Shown here piece after piece: positions 33,166 through 41,227 of a stretch of 64,000 nt of DNA. The stretch is from Haloplanus sp. HW8-1. GTDB taxonomy: Archaea > Halobacteriota > Halobacteria > Halobacteriales > Haloferacaceae. The notes under the pieces were generated by a model. The model was not told where the DNA came from. It worked only from the letters and a program-made list of their open reading frames with translations, and did not search any database. The stretch lies in the NCBI RefSeq assembly GCF_023703795.1, contig NZ_CP098518.1, positions 372,001 through 436,000 of the forward strand, read 5' to 3'. Within the stretch, counting starts at the first letter, position 1. Each line of letters begins with the position of its first letter. The position numbers and the translations under genes were made by a program.

Positions 33166-34049
33166 CCGGGGTGGCGCTCCAGAGCGGGGCGCTCGCACGC
33201 TTCCTCTCGGAGAGTGGTGTCCCCTACGCCGACGCCATCGGGTCCGCCGTCGTCTTTCTCGTCGTCCTGGCGGCCATCTACGCCGTCGGGCGTGTGATCA
33301 TCCTCTCGCTCGTCGACCGGATCCTCGACTCCCGGGGACTGGAGACACACGCGAGGCGGCCGCTGCGGAAACTCACGCTGTTGCTCGTCGTCTTCGCTGG
33401 CGTCGCCATCGCCTTCGGCCTCGCGGGATACGGCGACTTCCTCCAGTCGCTCGCGACGGTCGCGGCCGCCGCGACGCTCGCCATCGGCTTCGCCATGCAG
33501 GACGTCATCGCCAACTTCGTCGCCGGCGTCTTCATCTTCACCGACAAACCCTTCAAGATCGGCGACTGGATCGAGTGGGACGGCAACTCGGGCATCGTCG
33601 AGGACATCAGCTTCCGCGTCTCGCGCGTGCGAACCTTCGACAACGAACTGCTGACCGTCCCCAACTCCCACCTCACCGACGGCGTCATCAAGAACCCCGT
33701 CGCCAAGGGGAAACTCCGACTGCAGGTCCCCTTCGGCATCGGCTACGACGACGACATCGAGCGGGCAAACGAGATCATCCTAGAGGAAGCCCACGCCCAT
33801 CCGGACATCATGGCCGACCCCGAGCCCTCGGTGCGACTGACCGAACTCGGCGACTCCTCGGTCGTGCTCAAGTCCCGCGTCTGGATCGACGATCCGAGTC
33901 GGTCGGACTTCGTCAAGACGCGCGGCGAGTACGTCACCGCGGTGAAAGAGCGGTTCGACGAGGAGGACATCAACATCCCCTATCCGAACCGGACCCTCGG
34001 GGGGACGCTCGAACTCGGCGGCGTCGACGAGACGGTCGTCTCGGACTAG
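33162..34049 (+). CDS. MscS-type mechanosensitive ion channel
   Basis: The protein has 295 residues. Three N-terminal helices are present (about 25-45, 70-90 and 95-125). The last contains the pore sequence LATVAAAATLAIGFAMQDVI with the Gly/Ala pattern of MscS TM3. The beta domain follows (FIFTDKPFKIGDWIEWDG, VPNSHLTDGVIKN), then the alpha/beta vestibule ends near residue 280. It opens under membrane tension to release solutes on hypo-osmotic shock, relevant for halophiles. ATGA overlap with the YhbY gene; convergent with the HD gene, sharing the stop bases 34046-34049. Confidence 0.88.
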   Translation: MTGVALQSGALARFLSESGVPYADAIGSAVVFLVVLAAIYAVGRVIILSLVDRILDSRGLETHARRPLRKLTLLLVVFAGVAIAFGLAGYGDFLQSLATVAAAATLAIGFAMQDVIANFVAGVFIFTDKPFKIGDWIEWDGNSGIVEDISFRVSRVRTFDNELLTVPNSHLTDGVIKNPVAKGKLRLQVPFGIGYDDDIERANEIILEEAHAHPDIMADPEPSVRLTELGDSSVVLKSRVWIDDPSRSDFVKTRGEYVTAVKERFDEEDINIPYPNRTLGGTLELGGVDETVVSD

Positions 34050-34849
34050 AGTTCGATCCGTTCGACCAGCCCGCTCTCCTCTTTCGTGTTGATGGCGACG
34101 ATCCGGACGTGGTCTTCGAGCGTCGAATCCCGGAGCTTCGCCTTCAGTAGGTTGTCGACCTGGTAGACACCTGCCGCGTTCACCATCTCGATTTCGACCA
34201 GGACCGCCGCGTCGTCGCCTTCCGACAGCGTGACGTTGCGGATCGCTCGACTCGACAGGGTGTTGATGCCCCGGCCGCCCTTCTCGTAGGGGATGCGCGA
34301 CCGCCCCCGCTCCATGTCGAGGGCGTCGGCGACACGGATAACGCCCGCTTCGCGGGTCAGCGGGTCCTCCTCAGTGTGATGACAGAGGATTGCGTGCAGC
34401 GTTTCGGCTTTCGCCCGGACGGCCGCCTCCGTCTCGTAGAACTCCGACAGGAGTCGGTCGAGGAGGTCGGCGGCGAGCGGGATGGAGTAGTAGGCGTGCC
34501 GGTCGCGGTGGACGACGTGGCCCACGTCGTGAAGGGTGGCCGCTAGGGCGACGACCACCGGTTCGTCGGCCTCGTCGAGGCCCTGATCCGCCGCCCCGTT
34601 GAACGGGACGCCGGCACGCTTCAGTAGTTCGTACAGGCGAAGCGCCCGGTTCCGGACGATTTCGATGTGTTTCGGGCCGTGGTCGTTGTACCCCTTCCGT
34701 TTGACGGCGTTGACGTTCTGAGCGTCGAGATACGCGCGGACCTCGGGATCCTCCACGACGGCCGGGAGCACCCGGTTCAGTTTCTCGTCCGGGAAGGCGT
34801 GTGGTGCGTCCGGATCGTACTCGCGACCGTCGGCGTCGTCGGTGTCCAT
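34046..34849 (-). CDS. HD domain phosphohydrolase-like protein
   Basis: The protein has 267 residues. The HD metal site is spread over YNDHGPKHIEIV (His), ATLHDVGHVVHR (His-Asp) and ILCHHTEED, an arrangement of archaeal HD proteins (HDIG-like). The C-terminal 90 residues form a beta-rich domain (VLVEIEMVNAAGVYQVDN) typical of a conserved archaeal family. Substrates may be nucleotides or cyclic dinucleotides but are not known. The ATG is at 34849. A tail-to-tail overlap with mscS leaves no intergenic DNA. Confidence 0.8.
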   Translation of the reverse strand: MDTDDADGREYDPDAPHAFPDEKLNRVLPAVVEDPEVRAYLDAQNVNAVKRKGYNDHGPKHIEIVRNRALRLYELLKRAGVPFNGAADQGLDEADEPVVVALAATLHDVGHVVHRDRHAYYSIPLAADLLDRLLSEFYETEAAVRAKAETLHAILCHHTEEDPLTREAGVIRVADALDMERGRSRIPYEKGGRGINTLSSRAIRNVTLSEGDDAAVLVEIEMVNAAGVYQVDNLLKAKLRDSTLEDHVRIVAINTKEESGLVERIEL

Positions 34850-34898
34850 ACGAGTCAGTCGTATCCCGACGAGAAAAAGCGCGCCGTCCGCCCCCGTC

Positions 34899-35375
34899 TC
34901 AGGCCGCGGCGTCGGCCGCCGCCTCGCGGACCGCCTCGTAGTCCGGCTCCTGTTTCGGGGTATCGCCGAGCCAGCGGTAGGTGATCCGTCCGTCGCCGTC
35001 CACGACGAACACCGCCCGCTGGGCGACGCGCATGTCGACCGGCGGGAACGCGTCCGCCACGCCGTAGTCGTCGATCAGTTCCCGCCGCTCGTCGCTCAGG
35101 AGCCCGAAGTTCAGATCGTTCTGTCGGCGGAACTCGTTGAGCGTGTAGGGGAGATCCACACTGATCCCGTACACCGTCGCGCCGACGTCCTCGAAGTTGG
35201 CCAGCCGATCGCGGAAGGTACACATCTCCGTCGTGCAGGTGTTGGTGAAGGCCGCTGGGAAAAAGGCGAGGACGATCGGTGCCTCGTCTAGGTTGTCCGA
35301 GAGTGTGAACGACGCTACGTCACCGTCCGCGAGCGGGACGGTGAAATCGGGTGCCTCGTCGCCGATGTCGACCAT
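34899..35375 (-). CDS. Peroxiredoxin (AhpC/TSA, BCP/Prx1-like)
   Basis: The protein has 158 residues. The thioredoxin-fold motif is VLAFFPAAFTNTCTTEMCTF: peroxidatic Cys in TNTC and a second Cys five residues later (EMC), the pattern of atypical two-Cys BCP enzymes that reduce hydroperoxides. FVVDGDGRITYRW is the typical C-terminal strand pair. I chose ATG 35375 (MVDIGDEAPDFT) rather than 35384 because the TATA-like sequence at 35399-35406 sits about 25-30 bases upstream. Part of the oxidative defence together with OsmC and KatG in this window. Confidence 0.86.
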   Translation of the reverse strand: MVDIGDEAPDFTVPLADGDVASFTLSDNLDEAPIVLAFFPAAFTNTCTTEMCTFRDRLANFEDVGATVYGISVDLPYTLNEFRRQNDLNFGLLSDERRELIDDYGVADAFPPVDMRVAQRAVFVVDGDGRITYRWLGDTPKQEPDYEAVREAAADAAA

Positions 35376-35504
35376 ACACGACATTGATCGGTGGCCGACA
35401 TTATACTGTCGACCGTGGCTGTGGCGGCGGGTCGGCCCGGTCGTCGGCTCAGACCGTTCGGTCCAAAAAGCCTATAATCGCGAATCGGCTAGCCGGATGT
35501 AGTG

Positions 35505-35774
35505 ATGTACGACTCAATCATTCCACTGTTCCCCGGGCTGCCCGGCGGGCCGGAGCTGCTCATCGTGCTTTTCGTCCTCGTTTTGCTGTTCGGGGCGAAC
35601 AAGATCCCGAAACTGGCTCGCTCGACCGGCCAGGCGATGGGCGAGTTCAAGCGCGGCCGCGAGGAGATCGAGGAGGAACTGCAGGAGGGTGTCGAGTCCT
35701 CGGACACCGACGCGACTGCGGCGACCGGCGAGACGACCGAGACGACCGAGACGGACGCCGAACGGAGCAACTGA
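35505..35774 (+). CDS. tatA: Sec-independent translocase subunit TatA
   Basis: The protein has 89 residues: MYDSIIPLFPGLPGGPELLI, a single helix at about residues 17-35 (ELLIVLFVLVLLFGANKIPK), the FGxxKIPKLARSTG hinge, an amphipathic helix (GQAMGEFKRGREEIEEELQE) and an acidic Thr/Glu tail. This is the pore-forming TatA/E subunit. Tat is the main export route in haloarchaea, and the halocyanin-like protein at 37782 has a Tat-type signal. GTG 35502 directly precedes the ATG; TATAAT at 35473-35478 supports transcription start near 35505. TatC is not in the window. Confidence 0.88.
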   Translation: MYDSIIPLFPGLPGGPELLIVLFVLVLLFGANKIPKLARSTGQAMGEFKRGREEIEEELQEGVESSDTDATAATGETTETTETDAERSN

Positions 35775-35901
35775 CCCGGCCGTCCCCCGCCCCGGGCGCC
35801 GCGTCCGGACCGCTCCCTTCACCGCTTTCCCCTCTGTCGCTTTTCTCCCGTCGATCCCAGCAGTAGTAATACATTGGGCGGTCGGCCGCGACTGGACGGG
35901 C

Positions 35902-36189
35902 ATGGACGAACGCGACGATATCGCCCAATAGGTCAGACGGCTTCACGACGAGACGCCACACGCGGTCCGTGTCTCGGTGACGCTCTCGACGGAGACCCGC
36001 CGCGTGCTGAGTACGGTCCGTGAGGATCTGAGCGATCGTGCCGGCGAACCAATCGCGAACACGAACCACGTCGTTCCACTCGTGCTCGAAGGTGCCGCGC
36101 GATATCACGAACGGGCTTCGGATGGAGGGGGCGACCCCGACCTCCGCTGGCTCACTGCGTCGATTCACGACGCGGTCGAGTCGGAGTGA
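35902..36189 (+). pseudogene. Short gene apparently interrupted by an amber codon
   Basis: An ATG at 35902 opens MDERDDIAQ and then meets TAG at 35929-35931. The same frame continues as VRRLHDETPHAVRVSVTL through a coherent helical protein to TGA at 36187-36189, about 95 residues in all. The codon use after the stop is ordinary for this genome, and TAATACA at 35866-35872 sits at promoter distance from the ATG, not from any later start. A GTG at 35977 gives a 70-residue shorter product. I read this as a nonsense-mutated gene; a real protein starting at 35977 cannot be excluded. I do not recognise the family. Confidence 0.45.
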
Positions 36190-36212
36190 GCGGCCGCCAC
36201 CCCAACGACGAT

Positions 36213-36600
36213 CAGCCGAGCGGTTCGTCGGTGACGACGAGGTTGCCGCGGTCCTCGGCGTTGCCGAGGCTACCCGGTGAGAGGTCGACGACGTTAAAAG
36301 AAGACGAGATCCGGCGTGGGAAGCGCCATCACTGCGACGAATCCAGTACCATCCGAACGATCGCTGGTCCTCGAGGCCGCGGTAGGCGTTCACCGCGATC
36401 CAGAGGTAGTGAACCAACACAGCATCGTGCCGGCGGTGTCATACGGCGTTCCGTCGGAGGCGTCGCCGCCGAAACCCCACCAGAGGACCATCGAGAACGT
36501 GATGGGTCCGGTGGAGCGGTTGAAGATCGCGACGTCCCTGTTCGATCCGTAACCCAGCAGCCACGTTTCGCATCGATGCGACACCGGTATTGAAGCCGTC
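36213..36600 (-). pseudogene. Probable frameshifted gene remnant (membrane-like segments)
   Basis: On the minus strand, one frame reads RDVAIFNRSTGPITFSMVLW through WGFGGDASDGTPYDTAGTML and then stops; within the same bases the next frame continues VHYLWIAVNAYRGLEDQRSF and GWYWIRRSDG. A third frame ends with SPGSLGNAEDRGNLVVTDEP and a TGA at 36213-36215. Each piece has good codon use and looks coding, yet no single frame spans them. I do not recognise the family; Trp/Tyr-rich strands suggest a membrane-associated protein. Other shorter frames here on the plus strand look like chance. Confidence 0.35.
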
Positions 36601-36634
36601 CCGCCCCGAAGGTCGGATCGACACCGACCCGATC

Positions 36635-37024
36635 ATGACCCGGACGATGGCGGCACGACTCCGAACGCTCGAGGTCGTCTTCCTCGTGGCGATCGGCGGC
36701 TTCGCCGGCGCGAACATGCGACACGTCCTCTCGATCGTCGTCCCCGGACTCGGGGGGACCTTCGCGGCGAACGTCCTCGGCTGTCTCGCCCTCGGATTTC
36801 TGGTCTACGAGGCTGAACTGGTCGGCATCCTTGCCGAGAAGACGGGGTTCGTCGCCGCTACGGGCTTTCTTTCCTCGTTTACCACCTACAGTACGTTCGC
36901 CCTAGAGGCCGTCCAGTCGCCGACGCTCACGGCAGTCGGCTACGTCGGGGCGACGTACGTCTGTGGGTTCGCCGCGGTTCTCGTCGGCCGGCGGCTCGCA
37001 CGGAGTCTGGAGGGGAGCGCCTAG
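36635..37024 (+). CDS. crcB1: Fluoride efflux channel CrcB, first paralogue
   Basis: The protein has 129 residues with four membrane helices: LEVVFLVAIGGFAGANMRHVL, the middle FAANVLGCLALGFLVYEAEL, ATGFLSSFTTYSTFALEAV and a C-terminal helix. The conserved GxxGxxxR near the start, the N in FAANVLG and the FTTYSTF motif (the F/T/S fluoride track) are all there. Starting at ATG 36635; ATG 36647 is an alternative. Followed by a second CrcB whose GTG overlaps this stop by one base, so the pair likely assembles as an antiparallel heterodimer. Confidence 0.87.
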   Translation: MTRTMAARLRTLEVVFLVAIGGFAGANMRHVLSIVVPGLGGTFAANVLGCLALGFLVYEAELVGILAEKTGFVAATGFLSSFTTYSTFALEAVQSPTLTAVGYVGATYVCGFAAVLVGRRLARSLEGSA

Positions 37025-37386
37025 TGGTCTCCCCGGCCTACCTGATCGGTGCCGGCGCCGCCGTGGGGGCGGTCCTACGCTATGCGACCAACCAGTACGT
37101 GGACGGTGTCGCCGCCCGGCGACGGTTCCCCTACGGCACCTTCACCGTCAACGTCGTCGGCTCTTTCGTTCTCGCCTTGGTCACCTTCCTCGGCGCCGGC
37201 ACCGACGTCCTGTATCTGATCGGAACCGGTGCCTGTGGCTCGTACACGACGTTCTCGTCGTTTTCGGTCGACACCGTGCGCCTCTGGGAGACCGGGGACC
37301 GCCTCCTCGCCGGGTGGTACGCCGCAGCGAACTTTCTGGGCGCGCTGGGGGGTATCGGACTGGCGTTCGGCGTATCGACCCTCTGA
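37024..37386 (+). CDS. crcB2: Fluoride efflux channel CrcB, second paralogue
   Basis: The protein has 120 residues, starting at GTG 37024, with its first base being the last base of the crcB1 stop. It has four helices with GAGAAVGAVLRYATNQYV, FTVNVVGSFVLALVTFLG (conserved Asn) and GACGSYTTFSSFSVDTV (Phe/Ser track). CrcB/Fluc channels expel fluoride down the membrane potential. Two neighbouring small CrcB genes usually give opposite-topology subunits of one channel. No fluoride riboswitch is visible before crcB1. Confidence 0.87.
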   Translation: MVSPAYLIGAGAAVGAVLRYATNQYVDGVAARRRFPYGTFTVNVVGSFVLALVTFLGAGTDVLYLIGTGACGSYTTFSSFSVDTVRLWETGDRLLAGWYAAANFLGALGGIGLAFGVSTL

Positions 37387-37781
37387 TCGTTCCGGGATCG
37401 GCCGCGCCACGCCCGACGCTCCCCGTCAGTGGTCGATGGGCCACATACCGGCATCGCTCCGGACCCGTCGTGCCCGTGTGCTCCCGGTCCTCGGAGCCAG
37501 CCGTCTCGATGCCCCCCTCGATCCGGTGGACGAGATCGGCGGTATCCGTCGCGTCGGCGACGGCGAGGACCTCTCGCCCGCGATCCCTCCCGCGTGCAGG
37601 TCGCGTGCGCGACCTCCGTCGCCGGGGACCCTCCGGCGCGTGTGCCGAACGTCTCCAGGAGGGCGATGGCATCGCTTCGGTTCCTGTGACTGACACTGTC
37701 TTCGACGGACGGCGCGGTGATGGATGTGGGCTCGCCGACGAACCGCGTTCCGTCGAACGGGGAGGGTAACACGTCGGGGAA
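37387..37781. other. 395 bp gap without a convincing gene; possible stress-protein remnant
   Basis: No intact gene is visible. On the minus strand, one frame near 37590-37730 reads AIALLETFGTRAGGSPATEV and another near 37480-37573 reads EVLAVADATDTADLVH. Put end to end they resemble the middle of a UspA-type universal stress protein, whose EVLxxADxxDxDLV signature is usual, but frame breaks separate them and the N-terminal start is missing. This could be a decayed usp gene or chance in GC-rich DNA. It lies between crcB2 and the halocyanin-like gene. Confidence 0.25.
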
Positions 37782-38312
37782 CTACTGAGCCTCGCACGGC
37801 AGCATCTCCTCGTCGTAGTCCTGTTCTCCGACGACGACGGCCGCACAGCCGCCGATGTGGCCGAAGTCGTACGAGCATTTGTACTCGTAGACGCCCGGTT
37901 CGGGGAAGTAGTGGCTGACCGGATCGCTGCTCAGGTCCTCGTCGAAGCTCCACTCCGAGGCGATGTCGGGGTTGAACGCCCGTCTGCTGCGCTCCGAACT
38001 CGACGGCGACATCGACGTGACGCTGTGTGAGCCGATTCCGTCGTAGGTCCACTCGACGACTGTCCCCGGCTCCACCTCTGCGACCATCGGGATGAACGTC
38101 TTATTCTCGACGGTGACGTTCAGGACGGGTGCGTCCTCGGGTGGCCCGCTCGGCGTGGGGGTGGCCGTCGTGGTCGCCGTAGCCGTTGCGGTCGGAGTGG
38201 CCGTCGCCGTCCCGTCGTCGCCGCCACCGCCATCCGAGCCACCCGAACAGCCCGCAAGCGATCCGACGAGTCCAGCGGCCGCTGCAACGACTTTCCTGCG
38301 ACTGAATACCAT
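37782..38312 (-). CDS. Halocyanin-like blue copper lipoprotein with altered ligand site
   Basis: The protein has 176 residues. The N-terminus SRRKVVAAAAGLVGSLAGCS is a Tat-type signal ending in a lipobox (LAGC), so it is likely a lipid-anchored exported protein. A Thr/Ala/Pro linker (residues 30-60) precedes a cupredoxin domain of about 110 residues with GSHSVTS and YEYKCSYDFGHIGGC. The first His, the Cys and a later His are present, but the spacing from Cys to His is six residues and the usual Met axial ligand is replaced, with Cys at that position. Electron-carrier activity is therefore uncertain. Near tatA, though 2 kb away. Confidence 0.8.
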   Translation of the reverse strand: MVFSRRKVVAAAAGLVGSLAGCSGGSDGGGGDDGTATATPTATATATTTATPTPSGPPEDAPVLNVTVENKTFIPMVAEVEPGTVVEWTYDGIGSHSVTSMSPSSSERSRRAFNPDIASEWSFDEDLSSDPVSHYFPEPGVYEYKCSYDFGHIGGCAAVVVGEQDYDEEMLPCEAQ

Positions 38313-38439
38313 AGACGAGCCCGCTTGGTGAGGGTGCGTCAAAAAACATTCGAGGTCGTTCGGGGGCGCTCACCCTCCGATTATCAGCCGTCTAGATCGG
38401 CCACCAGAGTTTATATTCGGGAACTCCCTGAACTGGTCA

Positions 38440-41226
38440 ATGGCTATCGACGACGCCGAGGGTTCCGGGTCGGGGGGGCCCGACGGCGCGGCGACCGCCG
38501 GTCCGGACCGTGGGGACGGGGACCCCGCGACCCTTCCCGAACTGCTCGCCGCGGGCGATACCGCAGCGACGCGACTCGACGCCGCGGTCTCCCGCTCACG
38601 AGCCGACGGTACACCGGTCGTCAAGGACCTCTGGTCGTGGGAGGACTACAAGGAAGAGTTCTACTACGACGCCGACGGGACTCCGCCGACCGACGGGAAC
38701 GGGGAGCCCATCCCGTTCGATCCGACGGACACGCTGGGGTTCGACCCCGAGCGGACGGAGAACGTGCTGTCCGGGGCGGCCGACCTCGCCGCCGAACTCG
38801 GCGCCGTCGTCGACGATCGGACGGTGTCGGTCGACGCGGCTCTCGACGAGGACGCCTTCTTCAGCACTGAGTTCGGGACGACGACGGTCGCCAACCGGTA
38901 CGATCTGGAGAAGACGGTCCCGCTCGAAAAGAAGACCCACTTCGTGGAGGAGGATCGCTACTGGGTGAACAAACCGTACGCGTACGTCGTCATCTTCCGT
39001 TCGCTGAAGGAAAACGAGCAGAAGTACTACGTCGTCCAGCCCCACACCACGCCGATCGAGGAGGAACTGGTCGACTTTCTGACGGCCAAGCTCCAGAACG
39101 CGATCAAGTACGCGGACGTGGGCGTCGCCGGCGGTCTCGAGGAGCGCGAACGCGTGATCCGGGACGAGACCTACACCCTCCTCGAACGCTACGACCTCTA
39201 TTCCCGCACGTCGGGGGCCGGATTGCTCGACACCATCGCCTCCCAGATCGGCGTCGAAGCGGCCGAAGGGACCGCCGGACGGCTCCTCTCTAGGCTCGGC
39301 TGGCAGCCCCAGTCCGAAGTCGACGAGGAGATCTCCGGGATCACAGCCCGACCCGAACCCGCCGTCCTCGAGGAGGATTCGGACGACCTCTCCGAGTACC
39401 AGGTGGAGAAACTGCTCTACTACCTCAAGCGCGACTTCATCGGCTACGAACGCATCGACGCGATCAAACACGACATCAACGTCGAGGACATCTCGTGTGA
39501 CGGCTACCACTCGCCCGTCTTCGTCTACCACAGCGACTACGAGCAGATCATCTCCAACATTTACCACGGGGACGACGAACTCGACGACTTCGTCGTCAAA
39601 CTCGCCCAGCGGTCGGGCAAGGGCATCAGCAAGCGCCGGCCGCAGGTGGACGCGACCTTGCCGGACGGTTCCCGCGCCCAGCTAACCCTGGGCAAGGAGG
39701 TGTCCGACCACGGCACCAACTACACCATCCGCCAGTTCAAGGACGTCCCGTTCACCCCCGTCGACCTCATCAACTGGAAGACGTTCTCGCTGGAGGAGAT
39801 GGCGTACCTCTGGCTTGCCATCGAGAACAACAAGTCGCTGATCTTCGCCGGGGGGACCGCGTCGGGGAAGACGACCAGCCTGAACGCCGTCTCGCTCTTT
39901 ATTCCCTCGAACTCGAAGATCGTCTCCATCGAGGACACCCGCGAGGTGGAACTCCCCCAGCGCAACTGGGTGGCCTCGGTCACCCGCCCCTCTTTCTCCG
40001 ACGACGAACAGGGGGAAGTCGACGAGTTCGACCTGCTGGAGGCGGCGCTCCGGCAACGGCCGGAGTACATCGTCATGGGCGAGATCCGTGGTGAGGAGGG
40101 GCGCACCCTGTTCCAGGTCATGTCGACCGGACACACCACGCTGACGACGTTCCACGCCGACAGCGTGGGCGAGGTGTTGAAGCGGTTCACCACCGAGCCG
40201 ATCAACGTCTCGAAGACGATGTTCACGGCCCTCGATCTGGTGTCGATCCAGACCCAGACCAGGGTCGGGGGACAGAAGGTCCGCCGGAACAAGAACCTCA
40301 CCGAGATCAACTTCTACGACGCCGAAAACGACGAGATCAACGTTCAGGACGTCTATCAGTGGCAGGCCGAGACAGACGAGTTCCTCCGCATGAGCGACTC
40401 GAACACCTTAGAGGAGATCCGCTTCGACCGCGGGTGGACCCGATCCACCCTGGAGGAGGAACTGTTCAAGCGGCAGGTCGTCCTCGCGTATCTCATCGAG
40501 AACGGTCTCAACACGTACACGCAGGTAGCGGCCACCGTCCAGGCGTTCATCAACGACGAGGAGACAATCCTCGCGCTCATGGCGGAGGGGCGCCTCGAAC
40601 GCAGCCTGGAGGACCTCCGCGAGATGGAGTCCGTGCTGATCGACATCGATCCGGAGAAGGAGGCGATGGTTCCCCGTCCCGATCCGAACGAGCGGGGACT
40701 CGAGCTCTGTGCCGACCTTCTCGACCGTGCCGAGTCGGAACTGTTCGACGACTACCGCGGCGAGGACGTCGCCGGCATCGACGACGCTCTGGGTGGGATA
40801 GAGGGTGCCGCCGACGTGACGGCCGAGGCGGGTGCCGAGTCACCACCGGTCGAGCCGGGTGACACGGCTGCCGTCGACGACGACGCCCCGGACGGGAGCG
40901 GGGAGGAAGACGCCGCCGATCCGGCCCCGTTCGCGGACGACCCCGACGACGAGTTCGACATCTCCTTCGACGCTCCGGACGCGGACGACGGATGGGGTGG
41001 GGCAGCGGACGACGTGAGCGACGCGGGCGTGGACGACGTCTCGCTCGACCCGACGGCGGACGAAAGCGAAGAATCGACCGCCGAGACGGACACCGACGCG
41101 GGAGACGCCGAGGCGGACACCGACACGGGAGACGCCGAGACGGACACCGACACGGGAGACGCCGAGGCGGACATCGACGGGTGGGGCTTCGGTGACGTGA
41201 CCGACACCGACGACGGGGAGGACTGA
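38440..41226 (+). CDS. PilB-type ATPase of an archaeal type IV pilus system
   Basis: The protein has 928 residues. An acidic N-terminus is followed by a 300-residue domain (EDRYWVNKPYAYVVIF), then the N2 domain and a RecA-like core. Walker A FAGGTASGKTTSLN lies near residue 470, the Asp box VSIEDTREVELP near 493, Walker B YIVMGEIRGEEGRT near 543 and the His box TTFHADSVGEV near 567. The last 140 residues are a very acidic low-complexity tail with tandem repeats. TTTATATT at 38410-38417 is at TATA distance from ATG 38440. It is followed one base later by the PilC gene, giving a standard PilB/PilC pair. Confidence 0.88.
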   Translation: MAIDDAEGSGSGGPDGAATAGPDRGDGDPATLPELLAAGDTAATRLDAAVSRSRADGTPVVKDLWSWEDYKEEFYYDADGTPPTDGNGEPIPFDPTDTLGFDPERTENVLSGAADLAAELGAVVDDRTVSVDAALDEDAFFSTEFGTTTVANRYDLEKTVPLEKKTHFVEEDRYWVNKPYAYVVIFRSLKENEQKYYVVQPHTTPIEEELVDFLTAKLQNAIKYADVGVAGGLEERERVIRDETYTLLERYDLYSRTSGAGLLDTIASQIGVEAAEGTAGRLLSRLGWQPQSEVDEEISGITARPEPAVLEEDSDDLSEYQVEKLLYYLKRDFIGYERIDAIKHDINVEDISCDGYHSPVFVYHSDYEQIISNIYHGDDELDDFVVKLAQRSGKGISKRRPQVDATLPDGSRAQLTLGKEVSDHGTNYTIRQFKDVPFTPVDLINWKTFSLEEMAYLWLAIENNKSLIFAGGTASGKTTSLNAVSLFIPSNSKIVSIEDTREVELPQRNWVASVTRPSFSDDEQGEVDEFDLLEAALRQRPEYIVMGEIRGEEGRTLFQVMSTGHTTLTTFHADSVGEVLKRFTTEPINVSKTMFTALDLVSIQTQTRVGGQKVRRNKNLTEINFYDAENDEINVQDVYQWQAETDEFLRMSDSNTLEEIRFDRGWTRSTLEEELFKRQVVLAYLIENGLNTYTQVAATVQAFINDEETILALMAEGRLERSLEDLREMESVLIDIDPEKEAMVPRPDPNERGLELCADLLDRAESELFDDYRGEDVAGIDDALGGIEGAADVTAEAGAESPPVEPGDTAAVDDDAPDGSGEEDAADPAPFADDPDDEFDISFDAPDADDGWGGAADDVSDAGVDDVSLDPTADESEESTAETDTDAGDAEADTDTGDAETDTDTGDAEADIDGWGFGDVTDTDDGED
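41089..41169 (+). repeat. Three tandem 27 bp repeats in the pilB tail
   Basis: Units at 41089-41115, 41116-41142 and 41143-41169 encode DTDAGDAEA, DTDTGDAET and DTDTGDAEA. They differ at two or three bases. The repeats lie in the acidic C-terminal tail and keep the frame, so copy number can change without breaking the gene. Confidence 0.85.
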
Positions 41227-41227
41227 C

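Noticed and set aside
35902-35931. Pyrrolysine (UAG) insertion at codon 10
   Set aside because: No pyrrolysine genes are seen and haloarchaea are not known to use it in general; a nonsense mutation or a later start is simpler.
36590-36634. Fluoride riboswitch before crcB1
   Set aside because: The short leader has no sign of the conserved riboswitch pseudoknot core, and the gene probably has a short or no leader.
38596-39567. A minus-strand frame of 323 residues inside pilB
   Set aside because: Antisense to the conserved ATPase N-domain and Val/Asp/Gly-rich as expected for a shadow frame.
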